Under the pieces are notes generated by a model. The model ran no database searches, was not told the DNA's origin, and was given only the letters and a program-made list of their open reading frames with translations. A program made the translations under genes and the position numbers. Of a stretch of 64,000 nt of DNA, positions 26,849-35,602 are shown piece after piece. Every line of letters starts with the position of its first letter. Position 1 is the first letter of the stretch. The DNA comes from Dysgonomonadaceae bacterium zrk40 (GTDB lineage Bacteria; Bacteroidota; Bacteroidia; Bacteroidales; Dysgonomonadaceae): NCBI GenBank assembly GCA_016916535.1, contig CP070276.1, forward strand, positions 124,001 to 188,000, given 5' to 3'.

Positions 26849-27588
26849 CCGTCATACGCCGGGTAAACACCGGCAGGAAGCTCTTCCATCAGGTCGGCAT
26901 GCAACCCCATCTCATGGCTGAAATGGGTGAGATATGCGTTTGTAGGACCAATTTTTTCAATGATCTGTAACGACTCTGTGAGAGAAAGGTGTGAGATGTG
27001 TTCTGTCTTGCGAAGTGAACTGATGACCAGTGTATCCAGATCACGCAGCTTCGCATATTCCGTTTCGGGAATGCTCTTCACGTCGGTAAGGTAGGCGAAG
27101 TTGCCGATGCGGAACCCCAATATCGGAAGCTTGTAGTGTAGCACCCTGATCGGGATCACCTCCCTCTCACCTATCAGAAATGGATGGTGTGAGTCGATGC
27201 GTTGAATCCGGATATTGGGTATACCGCCGTACCTCTTTTCGGCAAAGCAATAGGGAAGCCTCTTCTTCACCGCATCTTCCAGACGCACCTCCATATAAAG
27301 ATCCACAGCTCCGAACTGTGAATAGGGACGCAGGTCGTCTATGCCGCCGGTATGGTCGTAGTGCTCATGGGTAAAAAGGATACCGTTGATCTTCCGGAAG
27401 GGCAACATGAGTGCCTGCTGACGGAAGTCGGGCGAGCAATCAATCAAGATCTGCTGCTGCCCCTCTGTGATCGCCACCGAGCATCGCAGTCTCCTGTCCC
27501 GCGTGTCAACCGATTGGCAGACAGGGCAACTGCACCCAATCTGTGGTATACCGGTCGAGGTACCTGTACCCAAAAATCGTATCTTCAT
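26830..27588 (-). CDS. PhnP-like metallo-beta-lactamase-fold hydrolase
   Basis: The start at 27588 (MKIRFLGTGTSTGIPQIGCS) gives 252 residues; starts further upstream (27627) fall inside the terminator of the previous gene. Residues carry CSCPVCQS, a structural zinc-like Cys pair, FTHEHYDHTGGIDDLRPY with the HxHxDH metal motif, and a distal THFSHEMGLH. These features match the PhnP branch, phosphodiesterases acting on cyclic ribose phosphates and related substrates in the cytosol. The substrate here is uncertain since no phosphonate genes are nearby. It is followed closely by the leader of the low-complexity gene. Confidence 0.88.
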   Translation of the reverse strand: MKIRFLGTGTSTGIPQIGCSCPVCQSVDTRDRRLRCSVAITEGQQQILIDCSPDFRQQALMLPFRKINGILFTHEHYDHTGGIDDLRPYSQFGAVDLYMEVRLEDAVKKRLPYCFAEKRYGGIPNIRIQRIDSHHPFLIGEREVIPIRVLHYKLPILGFRIGNFAYLTDVKSIPETEYAKLRDLDTLVISSLRKTEHISHLSLTESLQIIEKIGPTNAYLTHFSHEMGLHADLMEELPAGVYPAYDGLEINL

Positions 27589-27601
27589 AGTCATCCCGTT
27601 C

Positions 27602-27636
27602 AAAAAAAGCTGCCGCATTGCAGACAACGGGCAGCT
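27602..27636 (-). terminator. Terminator of the SPOR lipoprotein gene
   Basis: The minus strand has AGCTGCC (27636-27630), a 15-nt loop and GGCAGCT (27614-27608), followed by a T run to 27602. It lies 59 bp after the SPOR gene stop. Confidence 0.75.
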
Positions 27637-27694
27637 TTTCTAATATTTGTTCACCTCACAGGGTGAACGTGAAAGAAGTACAACCGTTCAACGG

Positions 27695-28207
27695 TTAATA
27701 TTGTCTTTCAAGAATCCATAGATCGTTAAACGGTACCCCGTAGGTTTGTCTCAGGTAATCGGTATTGCCTTTTGCGGAATAGTTGTTGTATATCTCTTCA
27801 CGCTTTGCAGCAGCAGCATCCTTTTCGTCATAACTGGCAATGATGACCCGATACATCCCCTGTTCGTTCTCTGCCAGGATTACATTATGACCCTCGTTCA
27901 TCATGCGTGTCTTAAGCGATTCCGCATTCAGTTTCACACTCAGTGAGGCAATCACCACGCTGTATTTCTTCAATCCTGAAGCGTCGGTAGGATAAACCGG
28001 TTCAACCTTTTCCTTGCGCACGGAGACCTCTACGGGAGGCAGTGGGCTGGCATCCTTCACCACAGTGGTGGGTTGAGAGGCAGTTTGTTGCATCTCTCTC
28101 TCCTTGGCTGCTTCGTATACCTGTTTGTATGCACTCTGCTTCGGCTTACAAGAGGTGCCGATAACCAGCAGTGTTGCTAAAATTAGTGCAAAATGGAATT
28201 TTTTCAT
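27695..28207 (-). CDS. SPOR-domain lipoprotein
   Basis: The start at 28207 (MKKFHFALILATLL) gives 170 residues with a lipoprotein signal ending VIGTSC-K. A low-complexity linker (TASQPTTVVKDASPLPP) is followed at residues about 80-165 by a SPOR domain (KKYSVVIASLSVKLNAESLK, GMYRVIIASYDEKDAAAAKR), which binds denuded glycan strands of peptidoglycan. It probably links the membrane to the cell wall near the septum, by family knowledge. A TATCTTTG box lies at 28269-28262. It forms a single-gene unit with its own terminator. Confidence 0.9.
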   Translation of the reverse strand: MKKFHFALILATLLVIGTSCKPKQSAYKQVYEAAKEREMQQTASQPTTVVKDASPLPPVEVSVRKEKVEPVYPTDASGLKKYSVVIASLSVKLNAESLKTRMMNEGHNVILAENEQGMYRVIIASYDEKDAAAAKREEIYNNYSAKGNTDYLRQTYGVPFNDLWILERQY

Positions 28208-28321
28208 CAGTGTGATATTGTTAAATAGTTTTGATTCGCTTGTAAATGGCAATCATTCATGCAAAGATAATAAAGAAGCGAATCCCTTCACGATTGCAGA
28301 TGTGAAATTTAATTAAATCCT

Positions 28322-29137
28322 CTATTGCAGCTGCAAACGTATGGGTTTGGGGGTGATCTCGGTGACCCTGCCCTGCCGGATGGTGTCAGAGAGGAAGATG
28401 GTATCACGGTACCCAGACTCCGGATTGGCAAACAGATGCACCTTCCATGCTCCCTCCTCAAGACCGGGAAAGAGGAACATCCCTTCGCTTCCCTCGGGAA
28501 GGGAGAAGAGTGAGTCCCCTTCACGGGTGATCAGTACAACCGGTGATGCCTCTATCGGGGTCACATAACCTCTCAATGAGCCTCCATAGGTCTCAGGGTA
28601 GGCTCTGGCGCGGGGGGCGAGATAATAGTTGCCATTCAAATCGTAGACAGAGAGTGCCGCATTGATATCGATCACGATGCTTACAATGAAGTTTGCAGGG
28701 AGAGCTGCGTTTACATTGTCGATGATCAGATGCTCAATCACGTTGGGCGATTTTTGAAGCGGGATAGGCTTGTCGGTGACTGTCACCATCCTGTTGTTGT
28801 TTCCCAGCGCCAGCCGAATCTTGTCGATCTTCCCTCCCGCGGGGAAGTACTGATCAGTAAGCTGCACCGTTTTACCGTTCATCAGCTTGAGCAGGTTGTA
28901 CTCACCTCCGTTGAAATCAAGGGTAACCCACTCACCCTCCACCCCGGCACTGTCAACAGGCAGTACGTCGATTGTTTCTATGTGAAGATACATCTCCTTC
29001 AGCATTGGGGCTGCCGCATCGGTCAGCTTGATCCGTAGGCGGGCTGCATTCTCACTAACATCCTCTTTTCCGCAAGAGTGGAATAGCAGGGACATCAGGC
29101 CGAACAGTAGGACAGAAAGGATATATTTACCATGCAT
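28322..29137 (-). CDS. DUF4382 lipoprotein
   Basis: The start at 29137 (MHGKYILSVLLFGLMSLLFH) gives 271 residues with lipobox LLFHSC-G. The mature N part ARLRIKLTDAAAPMLKEMYL, followed by HIETIDVLP and a FNGGEYNLLKLMNG block, matches DUF4382, a domain found in secreted Bacteroidetes proteins; the C part (LRGYVTPIEASPVVLITREG) looks like a carboxypeptidase-regulatory-like beta sandwich. The function is unknown, probably surface or periplasmic ligand binding. It lies 44 bp after gcvP on the same strand and may be read through from it; no separate promoter was found. Confidence 0.8.
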   Translation of the reverse strand: MHGKYILSVLLFGLMSLLFHSCGKEDVSENAARLRIKLTDAAAPMLKEMYLHIETIDVLPVDSAGVEGEWVTLDFNGGEYNLLKLMNGKTVQLTDQYFPAGGKIDKIRLALGNNNRMVTVTDKPIPLQKSPNVIEHLIIDNVNAALPANFIVSIVIDINAALSVYDLNGNYYLAPRARAYPETYGGSLRGYVTPIEASPVVLITREGDSLFSLPEGSEGMFLFPGLEEGAWKVHLFANPESGYRDTIFLSDTIRQGRVTEITPKPIRLQLQ

Positions 29138-29181
29138 GCGATAAGCAGTTTTGATCGAACGATTCTTCTTACAGGGACTCA

Positions 29182-32025
29182 TCAAAGCTCGCAGAGGCAG
29201 GATACCAGGTTCCTGTCGCCATGGGCATTGTCCACCCTTGCAACGTTCACCCAGAACTTGTTTTCTGCAACGAACGGCAACGGATAGAGAGCCTTGCTGC
29301 GCGGATAGGCATGCTTCCACTCGTCCGCCACAGCCTCATATTCGGGGTGAGGCGCGTTGATGAGTACATTGTCTTCGCGACTGAATGTTCCGCGTGACAC
29401 CTCGATGATCTCCTCGTGAATCTGATCCATCACCGCCACGAAACGATCCAGCTCCGCCAGGCTCTCGCTTTCGGTGGGTTCTACCATCAGGGTACCATGT
29501 ACCGGGAAGGAGAGTGTCGGAGCATGATAGCCATAGTCGATCAGTCGCTTGGCGATATCGGTTTCGGTAATTCCGGAGACCTCTTTCAGGCCGCGACAAT
29601 CCAGGATCAGCTCATGACCTACCCTGCCGTCAGCACCCCGATAGAGGATTCCGTAAGAATTGTTCAACTTCTCTGCCAGGTAATTGGCATTGAGGATAGC
29701 TGCTTCTGTTGCTTCTTTCAATCCGTCGGCACCCATCATGCGGATATAGCCGTAAGTGATCGGGAGCACCCCTGCACTGCCGTAAGCGGCAGCTGCCACG
29801 GTGTTCGTATCCGTTGCAAGCGAAACAGGATGTCCGGGCAGGAAAGGCACCAGGTGCTCCGCCACGCAGATCGGCCCCACGCCGGGACCTCCGCCACCGT
29901 GGGGGATGGCAAAGGTCTTGTGCAGGTTGAGATGGCACACATCGGCTCCGATGGTACCGGGGTTGGTCACCCCTACCTGGGCATTCATGTTGGCCCCATC
30001 CATGTAAACCTGCCCTCCTGTCTCATGTATCAGGCGGCACATCTCACGGATCTCCGTTTCAAAGATGCCATGCGTGGAGGGATAGGTGATCATGAAGGCT
30101 GCCAGTTCATCCCGATACTGCTCCACCTTGTTGCGCAGATCATCCATGTCTACGTTGCCACGGGCATCACTGGCCACCGTCACCGGTGTATAACCTGCCT
30201 GTACGGCACTGGCAGGATTGGTGCCGTGTGCCGATGCTGGGATGAGTACCACTTTTCGTGATCCCTGCCCGATACTTTCCTGATATGCGGCAATGGTGAT
30301 CAGCCCCGCATATTCACCTGCGGCACCCGAGTTGGGTTGCAGGCTGGTGGCAGCCAGCCCGGTAATCACAGACAACATCTCCTCCAGTTCATCGATCATC
30401 TCCTTGTATCCTTCCGTCTGATCTTCCGGTGCAAAGGGGTGTATGCGCTGGAAGCCTGTCAGTCCGAGCGGCAGCAGTTCCGAAGCGGCATTCAGCTTCA
30501 TGGTGCAGGAGCCCAGTGAGATGATGGAGTGCGCCAGTGAGATATCCTTCCGTTCCAGTCGCTTGATGTAACGCATCAGCTCCGTCTCGGTGTGGTAACG
30601 TTGAAAGGTGGGGTGTGTCAGAAAATCGCTTTTCCTCAGTTGCTCCTCCTGCAAGGTGCTCTTTTCGGGAAGATCATCAATCATGAATACCTTGGAGCTT
30701 CCGGCAGCCATAGCAAAGAGAGCCAGCAGCTCATGCACGCGATAGTCGTTGGTAGTCTCGTCGAGACTGATGCCTATTCGTCCATCTGAATGATAACGGA
30801 GATTTATTTCGCGCATCTCGGCATGGTTGCGGATATCCTCAACGGAAATGCTTTCAGGTAGGGCTATGGTGAGGGTATCGAAGAAGCTTTCATTTAGTTG
30901 CCGGTATCCCATCGCTTGCAGCTCATCACTGACGTGTGAGGCTAGCGAGTGGATGCGGCGGGCGATACTTTTGAGCCCTTCCGGTCCATGATATACGGCA
31001 TAGAAGGATGACATCGTAGCCAGCAATGCCTGCGCGGTGCAGATGTTGGAGGTGGCCTTTTCCCGTTTGATATGCTGTTCGCGCGTCTGCAGTGCCATAC
31101 GTAGTGCTTCTTTTCCATAAGCATCTTTCGAGATGCCGATAATACGGCCTGGCATGGAACGCTTGTACTCGTCGCGGGTCGCGAAAAAGGCAGCAGAGGG
31201 TCCACCGAAGAACATGGGGATACCAAAACGTTGACTGCTGCCAAAGGCGATGTCGGCTCCCCACTCTCCCGGCGGAGTGAGCAGCACCAGCGCCATCAAG
31301 TCGGTTGCCACTGCCACTTTGCAGTCCACCGCATGAGCTTTCTCTGTGAAGGAGCGATAATCCTCCACGCTACCGTTGCTGTTGGGATATTGCACGATTG
31401 CACCGAAGCAGGGGGTCTCAAAAGTGAAGCTGTTGTAGTCGCCAACAACAATCTCAATTCCGGTATGCCGCATTCGTGTACGGAGCACGGCAAGTGTCTG
31501 TGGAAAGAGATGCCGGTCTACAAAGAGGGTTTCTACCTGCTGCTTCACCTGATCACGACTGCGCAGGCCATACATCATGGTGGCGGCCTCCGCCGCGGCA
31601 GTGGCCTCGTCGAGCAATGAGCTGTTGGCGAGCGGCAACGCAGTCAGTTCGCTCACCACGGTCTGGAAGTTGAGAAGTGCCTCCAACCGGCCTTGTGATA
31701 TCTCTGCCTGATAGGGTGTGTAGGAGGTATACCAGACAGGGTTCTCAAACACGTTTCGGTAGATAGGGGCTGGAGTAATGGTGTCATACCATCCCATTCC
31801 GATGTAGGAAGCATGGATCCTGTTGCGAGCGGCGATGCGGGCAATCTCCTCGGCATACTCTTGTTCGGTAAGTGCTGCAGGCAACGTGAGGGGCTTTGAC
31901 AGCCGTATGTCACCCGGGATGGTCTGTTCGATCAACTCATCCATGCTGTTCACTCCCAAGGTCTCGAGCATCACTTTCTTGTCTGCTTCGCTGATGCCGA
32001 TGTGGCGGTATTTAAAATGTTCCAT
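29182..32025 (-). CDS. gcvP: Glycine dehydrogenase (decarboxylating), P protein
   Basis: This 947-residue pyridoxal-phosphate enzyme decarboxylates glycine and passes the aminomethyl group to lipoylated GcvH. It is the fused, homodimeric form: an N half (YHPPVILRN-like region, FLGPSAA-like FFGGPSAAFFATRDEYKRSM) and a C half with LGSCTMKLNAASELLPL, SGAAGEYAGLITIAAYQES and the PLP-lysine motif CHLNLHKTFAIPHGGGGPG near residue 700. Length is normal for the fused form. gcvT and gcvH are not in the window. It follows the MBL hydrolase after 29 bp and probably belongs to the rsmG operon. Confidence 0.97.
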   Translation of the reverse strand: MEHFKYRHIGISEADKKVMLETLGVNSMDELIEQTIPGDIRLSKPLTLPAALTEQEYAEEIARIAARNRIHASYIGMGWYDTITPAPIYRNVFENPVWYTSYTPYQAEISQGRLEALLNFQTVVSELTALPLANSSLLDEATAAAEAATMMYGLRSRDQVKQQVETLFVDRHLFPQTLAVLRTRMRHTGIEIVVGDYNSFTFETPCFGAIVQYPNSNGSVEDYRSFTEKAHAVDCKVAVATDLMALVLLTPPGEWGADIAFGSSQRFGIPMFFGGPSAAFFATRDEYKRSMPGRIIGISKDAYGKEALRMALQTREQHIKREKATSNICTAQALLATMSSFYAVYHGPEGLKSIARRIHSLASHVSDELQAMGYRQLNESFFDTLTIALPESISVEDIRNHAEMREINLRYHSDGRIGISLDETTNDYRVHELLALFAMAAGSSKVFMIDDLPEKSTLQEEQLRKSDFLTHPTFQRYHTETELMRYIKRLERKDISLAHSIISLGSCTMKLNAASELLPLGLTGFQRIHPFAPEDQTEGYKEMIDELEEMLSVITGLAATSLQPNSGAAGEYAGLITIAAYQESIGQGSRKVVLIPASAHGTNPASAVQAGYTPVTVASDARGNVDMDDLRNKVEQYRDELAAFMITYPSTHGIFETEIREMCRLIHETGGQVYMDGANMNAQVGVTNPGTIGADVCHLNLHKTFAIPHGGGGPGVGPICVAEHLVPFLPGHPVSLATDTNTVAAAAYGSAGVLPITYGYIRMMGADGLKEATEAAILNANYLAEKLNNSYGILYRGADGRVGHELILDCRGLKEVSGITETDIAKRLIDYGYHAPTLSFPVHGTLMVEPTESESLAELDRFVAVMDQIHEEIIEVSRGTFSREDNVLINAPHPEYEAVADEWKHAYPRSKALYPLPFVAENKFWVNVARVDNAHGDRNLVSCLCEL

Positions 32026-32054
32026 TGCTATGAATAGGCTTTAGTTGGGTTCTT

Positions 32055-32711
32055 TCATTGTTGATTCATGTTGACAAACGGGTTGTGCCGTTTCTCATCA
32101 CCGATGGTGGTATAAGGTCCGTGACCGGGGTAGACACGTGTCTCCTCCGGCAGCAGATATAACTTGTTGCGGATGCTGGTGTTGAGTGTCTCATAACTGC
32201 CACGGGGCAGATCGGTACGTCCGATGCCGGAATTGAAAAGAGCATCACCGCACATCACTACAGCAGCTTCGGCCTCATAGAATGCGATGCTGCCGGGAGA
32301 GTGTCCCGGGACATGCAAGATTTGAAGTGTATGGTTTCCGAAGGATACCCTATCACCCTCCTTCAGGTATGCGCTCCTCACCGGTTTGTAATCGGCATGG
32401 TGGGAGGGGAATCCGAAGAGTCCCATCTGACTGGGAATATCCTCCAGCAGAAACGCATCGTCGGGATGGTACAGCAGGGGAAGATCAAACCTGTTTGCCA
32501 GCAGGTTCACTCCGAAGAGATGGTCGAAGTGGAGATGGGTGTTGATCAGATGCTTCACCACGAAGTCGTGATCCAGAAGGTAATTGAGCAAAAGTTCCTG
32601 TTCGTAGGCATAATAACATGCAGCATCAATCACCACACACTCCCCGGTTTCGTCAGAGAGTACATACGTATTGACTCCCAGAGGATTGAATTCAAAAGTC
32701 TTTATCTTCAT
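32055..32711 (-). CDS. Glyoxalase II-like metallo-beta-lactamase-fold hydrolase
   Basis: Start M8 at 32711 (MKIKTFEFNPLGVNTYVLSD) is preferred; it leaves 24 bp after rsmG. The 218-residue protein has the metal motif THLHFDHLFGVN, HPDDAFLLEDIP, the conserved HVPGHSPGSIAFYEA, CGDALFNSGIGRTDLP and the distal VYPGHGPYTTIGDEKRHNPF. This is the small glyoxalase-II/persulfide-dioxygenase-like group widespread in anaerobes, which probably hydrolyses a thioester in the cytosol; the substrate is not deducible. It sits between rsmG and gcvP in one operon. Confidence 0.9.
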   Translation of the reverse strand: MKIKTFEFNPLGVNTYVLSDETGECVVIDAACYYAYEQELLLNYLLDHDFVVKHLINTHLHFDHLFGVNLLANRFDLPLLYHPDDAFLLEDIPSQMGLFGFPSHHADYKPVRSAYLKEGDRVSFGNHTLQILHVPGHSPGSIAFYEAEAAVVMCGDALFNSGIGRTDLPRGSYETLNTSIRNKLYLLPEETRVYPGHGPYTTIGDEKRHNPFVNMNQQ

Positions 32712-32735
32712 GCCGTTCTCATTTATTTTCATCGT

Positions 32736-33359
32736 TCAGCCCAGGGGCACATAAACCAGTTTCTTTGTCCCGAAGAAGGGGTCGGTGAAGTAATTGGTCA
32801 GTGACACCACATCGGCCACCTGCCGGAAAGGATGAAGCTCTGCGGTCAGGTCACCCCCCTTCAGGCAGATAACACCGTTGGTCAATGAATTGATCTGTTC
32901 CTTCGCGATGTTCTTACGAATGATGCGGATCAACTCCGGTAGGGGCATCACCGCACGGCTCACCACGAAGTGAAACGTACGTTTCTCCTCTTCGGCACGT
33001 GAATGAATTGCCTCCACATTGGTCAAGCCAATGGCATCAGCCACCTCACGCACAACCCTGATCTTTTTCCCGATGCTGTCGAGCAGCAGGAAACGGCTCT
33101 CCGGAAAGAGGATCGCCAGCGGGATCCCAGGGAAGCCTCCACCGGTACCCACATCCATGACGCTGGTGCCGGGAGTGAAAGAGACATACCTGGCAATCGC
33201 CAATGAATGAAGTACATGATGCAGGTATAAGTTGTCGATATCCTTTCGGGAAATGACATTGATCTTGCTGTTCCACTCCCTGTAGAGGTCACCCAGTGCC
33301 TCAAACTGCTTTACCTGCTGTTCCGTCAGTGCGGGGAAATAATGTTTGATCTCTTTCAC
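32736..33359 (-). CDS. rsmG: 16S rRNA (guanine527-N7)-methyltransferase
   Basis: This 207-residue enzyme methylates G527 of 16S rRNA with S-adenosylmethionine. The SAM motif VMDVGTGGGFPGIPLAILFP, LLDSIGKKIRVVREVADAIG and VVSRAVMPLPELI are intact, after the usual N region LYREWNSKINVISRKDIDNL. The start codon is GTG at 33359, overlapping the upstream DUF3298 stop in a GTGA tetranucleotide, so translation is coupled. Length is normal. The combination with a DUF3298 lipoprotein upstream is unusual for rsmG. Confidence 0.95.
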   Translation of the reverse strand: MKEIKHYFPALTEQQVKQFEALGDLYREWNSKINVISRKDIDNLYLHHVLHSLAIARYVSFTPGTSVMDVGTGGGFPGIPLAILFPESRFLLLDSIGKKIRVVREVADAIGLTNVEAIHSRAEEEKRTFHFVVSRAVMPLPELIRIIRKNIAKEQINSLTNGVICLKGGDLTAELHPFRQVADVVSLTNYFTDPFFGTKKLVYVPLG

Positions 33360-34270
33360 TTCAGGTCGGCCAGTTTAGATGCAACGCTATTTTCTCTCAA
33401 CAGAGAGCGTATAGTGCCGTAGGGGATCATGATCTCCTGCGCATCAAGTTGATAAGCGGAATACTCTCCCTTGTTGAAGGTATAGACAATCCCTTTGCCA
33501 TTGAGCAGGAAGTTCTTGTTGGGCAGGATCTCACGGATGCCGAAGAATCCCAATTCTTCCAGCTCCTCGATGCTCTTCACGCCATTCTGTTCCAGCAGGG
33601 AGGCGATGAGGATGTTGCGCAGCGCAGTATCATAACCGGCTTTGAAGAGCTCGTTCTCAGTGACGGGAGCTTCTTGTCTCAAGTTGAAGACATGGTTGCG
33701 GCAGAGCTGGTAGGAAGTTGCTCCCCCCTTGTTGTTCGATTGTCTCACCTGAAAGGAGAGGATGCCATGCTGGTTGTAAAAGATCGTATCAGAGATGCTT
33801 TCGTAATAGGAATAGAAGCTTTCAGCGGTGGAAAGACCCTCGTGGTCATGGTCCAGCACTTCATCCTGCATCATTTCATCGGGTGTCACAGTTGAGCCCG
33901 CATTCTCGCGATAGATGGCAGCATCACGGCTGTAGTTCTCCTCATAGTTTCTGACATACTCCTCTATGGCCGCCGTCGGTTTCAGATTGTGGTAGGCCGG
34001 TCCGAAAAGCGCCGTTACGAAGTAACGCTGCAGGGTATCCAGGTTTGTCCCTTCGCTGTCAATGGGATAGATCACATGGAGACGGATGTCACAGTAGGGA
34101 TTGGCTGTGTCCCCCCCCAGGTGGCGGCGCGATTCGATGTGGATGGTGTCCAACGTCAGTTTATTGGCCGTCCGGTTCAACCCATTTCCACCTTCACCAC
34201 AGGAGCTTATGAGAAACGTTGCGGCTATCATTAGTGAGCTGATCAGCAGCAGAAAAAATCTTCTCTCCAT
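33356..34270 (-). CDS. DUF3298 (RsiV-like) lipoprotein, second copy
   Basis: This 304-residue protein has lipobox FLISSC-G and the same layout as the protein at 11082-11918: a mature N domain with DIRLHVIYPIDSEGTNLDTL, the RYFVTALFGP element, and a C-terminal DUF3298 domain with ILSFQVRQSNNKGGATSYQL and PNKNFLLNGKGIVYTFNKGE. The two proteins can be aligned along their whole length by eye, so they are paralogues. It opens the operon DUF3298-rsmG-MBL-gcvP. A -7 box TAATTTTG lies at 34303-34296. Envelope location is likely; function is unknown. Confidence 0.8.
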   Translation of the reverse strand: MERRFFLLLISSLMIAATFLISSCGEGGNGLNRTANKLTLDTIHIESRRHLGGDTANPYCDIRLHVIYPIDSEGTNLDTLQRYFVTALFGPAYHNLKPTAAIEEYVRNYEENYSRDAAIYRENAGSTVTPDEMMQDEVLDHDHEGLSTAESFYSYYESISDTIFYNQHGILSFQVRQSNNKGGATSYQLCRNHVFNLRQEAPVTENELFKAGYDTALRNILIASLLEQNGVKSIEELEELGFFGIREILPNKNFLLNGKGIVYTFNKGEYSAYQLDAQEIMIPYGTIRSLLRENSVASKLADLK

Positions 34271-34355
34271 ATAAGAACGATGTTATATTCTTTTGCAAAA
34301 TTACACTTTATTATCGACATCAGCCCTTTTTCCAGCCGAAAATGAACTGCAGAAA

Positions 34356-34385
34356 CAAAAAGGGGGGGCATGTAAATGCACCCCA
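34356..34385 (-). terminator. Terminator of the cytochrome bd operon
   Basis: The minus strand GGGG-t-GCAT-TTAC-ATGC-c-CCCC forms a stem with one mismatch followed by TTTTTG. It lies 27 bp after the cydB stop codon. Confidence 0.75.
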
Positions 34386-34411
34386 CCCTCTTGAATCATT
34401 TTGCAGTGAGC

Positions 34412-35566
34412 CTAATAGGCATGTCCGTCGTTGTTCAGATCATCAAGGCTTAGTTTCTTTCGCTCCAGTGCCCTCCAGGCATAGAAGATATAAGCAGCCA
34501 CCACCGGTACAAGCAGTGACACCACCGCCATGGTCGAGAGTGTGAACTCGCTTGAAGATGAATTCTGCAGGGTAAGCGAACTCTGTAAATCAACCGACGA
34601 AGGGTAATAAGCGGTGTTGTTGTAACCGGCAATCAGCAATAACATGGTCACCGTGACGATAGTACCTGCACCGGCGTACCAGATCCCATTCTTAAACTCA
34701 GCACTGAATACTGTTCGTATGATACCATAAAGCACGGCAACCACCCCCAGGAGGAAGAGCACCATCACCAGCGGCATCTCGATGAAGTTGTTCAGGTATT
34801 TCATCTTCTCCAGGTATACATCTTTGGTGAGGGGATCCACGGCATAACCTTCGGAAAAGAGTGTCCAGATGAGGAAAATGAGGAAGAATACCACGAAGGG
34901 CAGTCCGTTGTACAGCACAAACTTACGGGAGCGCTTCTCCAGCACCTCATGGCTGAGCCTGTTTACGAAGAAGAGGCTGGCCTGGGTACGTGCCAGGAAG
35001 AATACGGCAAATCCAAGTGTCAGGTTGCGCAGGTTCCCCAGCAGCTCCAATCCGTGCAGCGGGTTCTGCCACTGGCTGATTATCGGTCCTGCCGTACCCA
35101 GTCCCGCGATGTTACCCTTGCCCACGGTGAACTCCGATCCGGTAAAGAAGGTAGCCACCACCACTCCCAGCAGGAAGGTGCCGAGCAGTCCGTTAATGAA
35201 GAGGAACATGCGGTAGGTTGTAGCCCCGAAGATGTTACCCGGCTTCGACTGGAACTCATAGGATACCGCCTGCAGCACAAAGCAGAAGAGCAGGATCATC
35301 CATGCCCAGTAGGCGCCGCCGAAGCTGGTGGAATAGAAGAGCGGGAAAGATGCGAAGAAGGCCCCCCCGAAAGTGACCAGCGTGGTGAAGGTATATTCCC
35401 ATTTTCTGCCGAGAGCATTTACCAGCAGCCTCTTCTCATCCTCTTTCCGTGAGAGGGAGTGGAGCATCGATTGACCTCCCTGCACAAAGAGCAGGAACAC
35501 CAGCAGGCCACCCAACAGTGACATGATGAACCACCAATATTGTTGTAGAAATTCGTAAGTGATCAT
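34412..35566 (-). CDS. cydB: Cytochrome bd ubiquinol/menaquinol oxidase subunit II
   Basis: This 384-residue membrane protein is subunit II of the high-affinity terminal oxidase that lets anaerobes reduce O2 to water while oxidising quinol. Eight or nine hydrophobic helices are visible, beginning with LQQYWWFIMSLLGGLLVFLL and ending VVSLLVPVVAAYIFYAWRAL. The conserved WEYTFTTLVTFGGAFFASFP and the FVLQAVSYEFQSK region are present. It follows cydA after 36 bp and ends at a terminator at 34356. Confidence 0.95.
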   Translation of the reverse strand: MITYEFLQQYWWFIMSLLGGLLVFLLFVQGGQSMLHSLSRKEDEKRLLVNALGRKWEYTFTTLVTFGGAFFASFPLFYSTSFGGAYWAWMILLFCFVLQAVSYEFQSKPGNIFGATTYRMFLFINGLLGTFLLGVVVATFFTGSEFTVGKGNIAGLGTAGPIISQWQNPLHGLELLGNLRNLTLGFAVFFLARTQASLFFVNRLSHEVLEKRSRKFVLYNGLPFVVFFLIFLIWTLFSEGYAVDPLTKDVYLEKMKYLNNFIEMPLVMVLFLLGVVAVLYGIIRTVFSAEFKNGIWYAGAGTIVTVTMLLLIAGYNNTAYYPSSVDLQSSLTLQNSSSSEFTLSTMAVVSLLVPVVAAYIFYAWRALERKKLSLDDLNNDGHAY

Positions 35567-35602
35567 AATATTTATCTTTAAATCCGTTCAACCTTGATAC
35601 AA

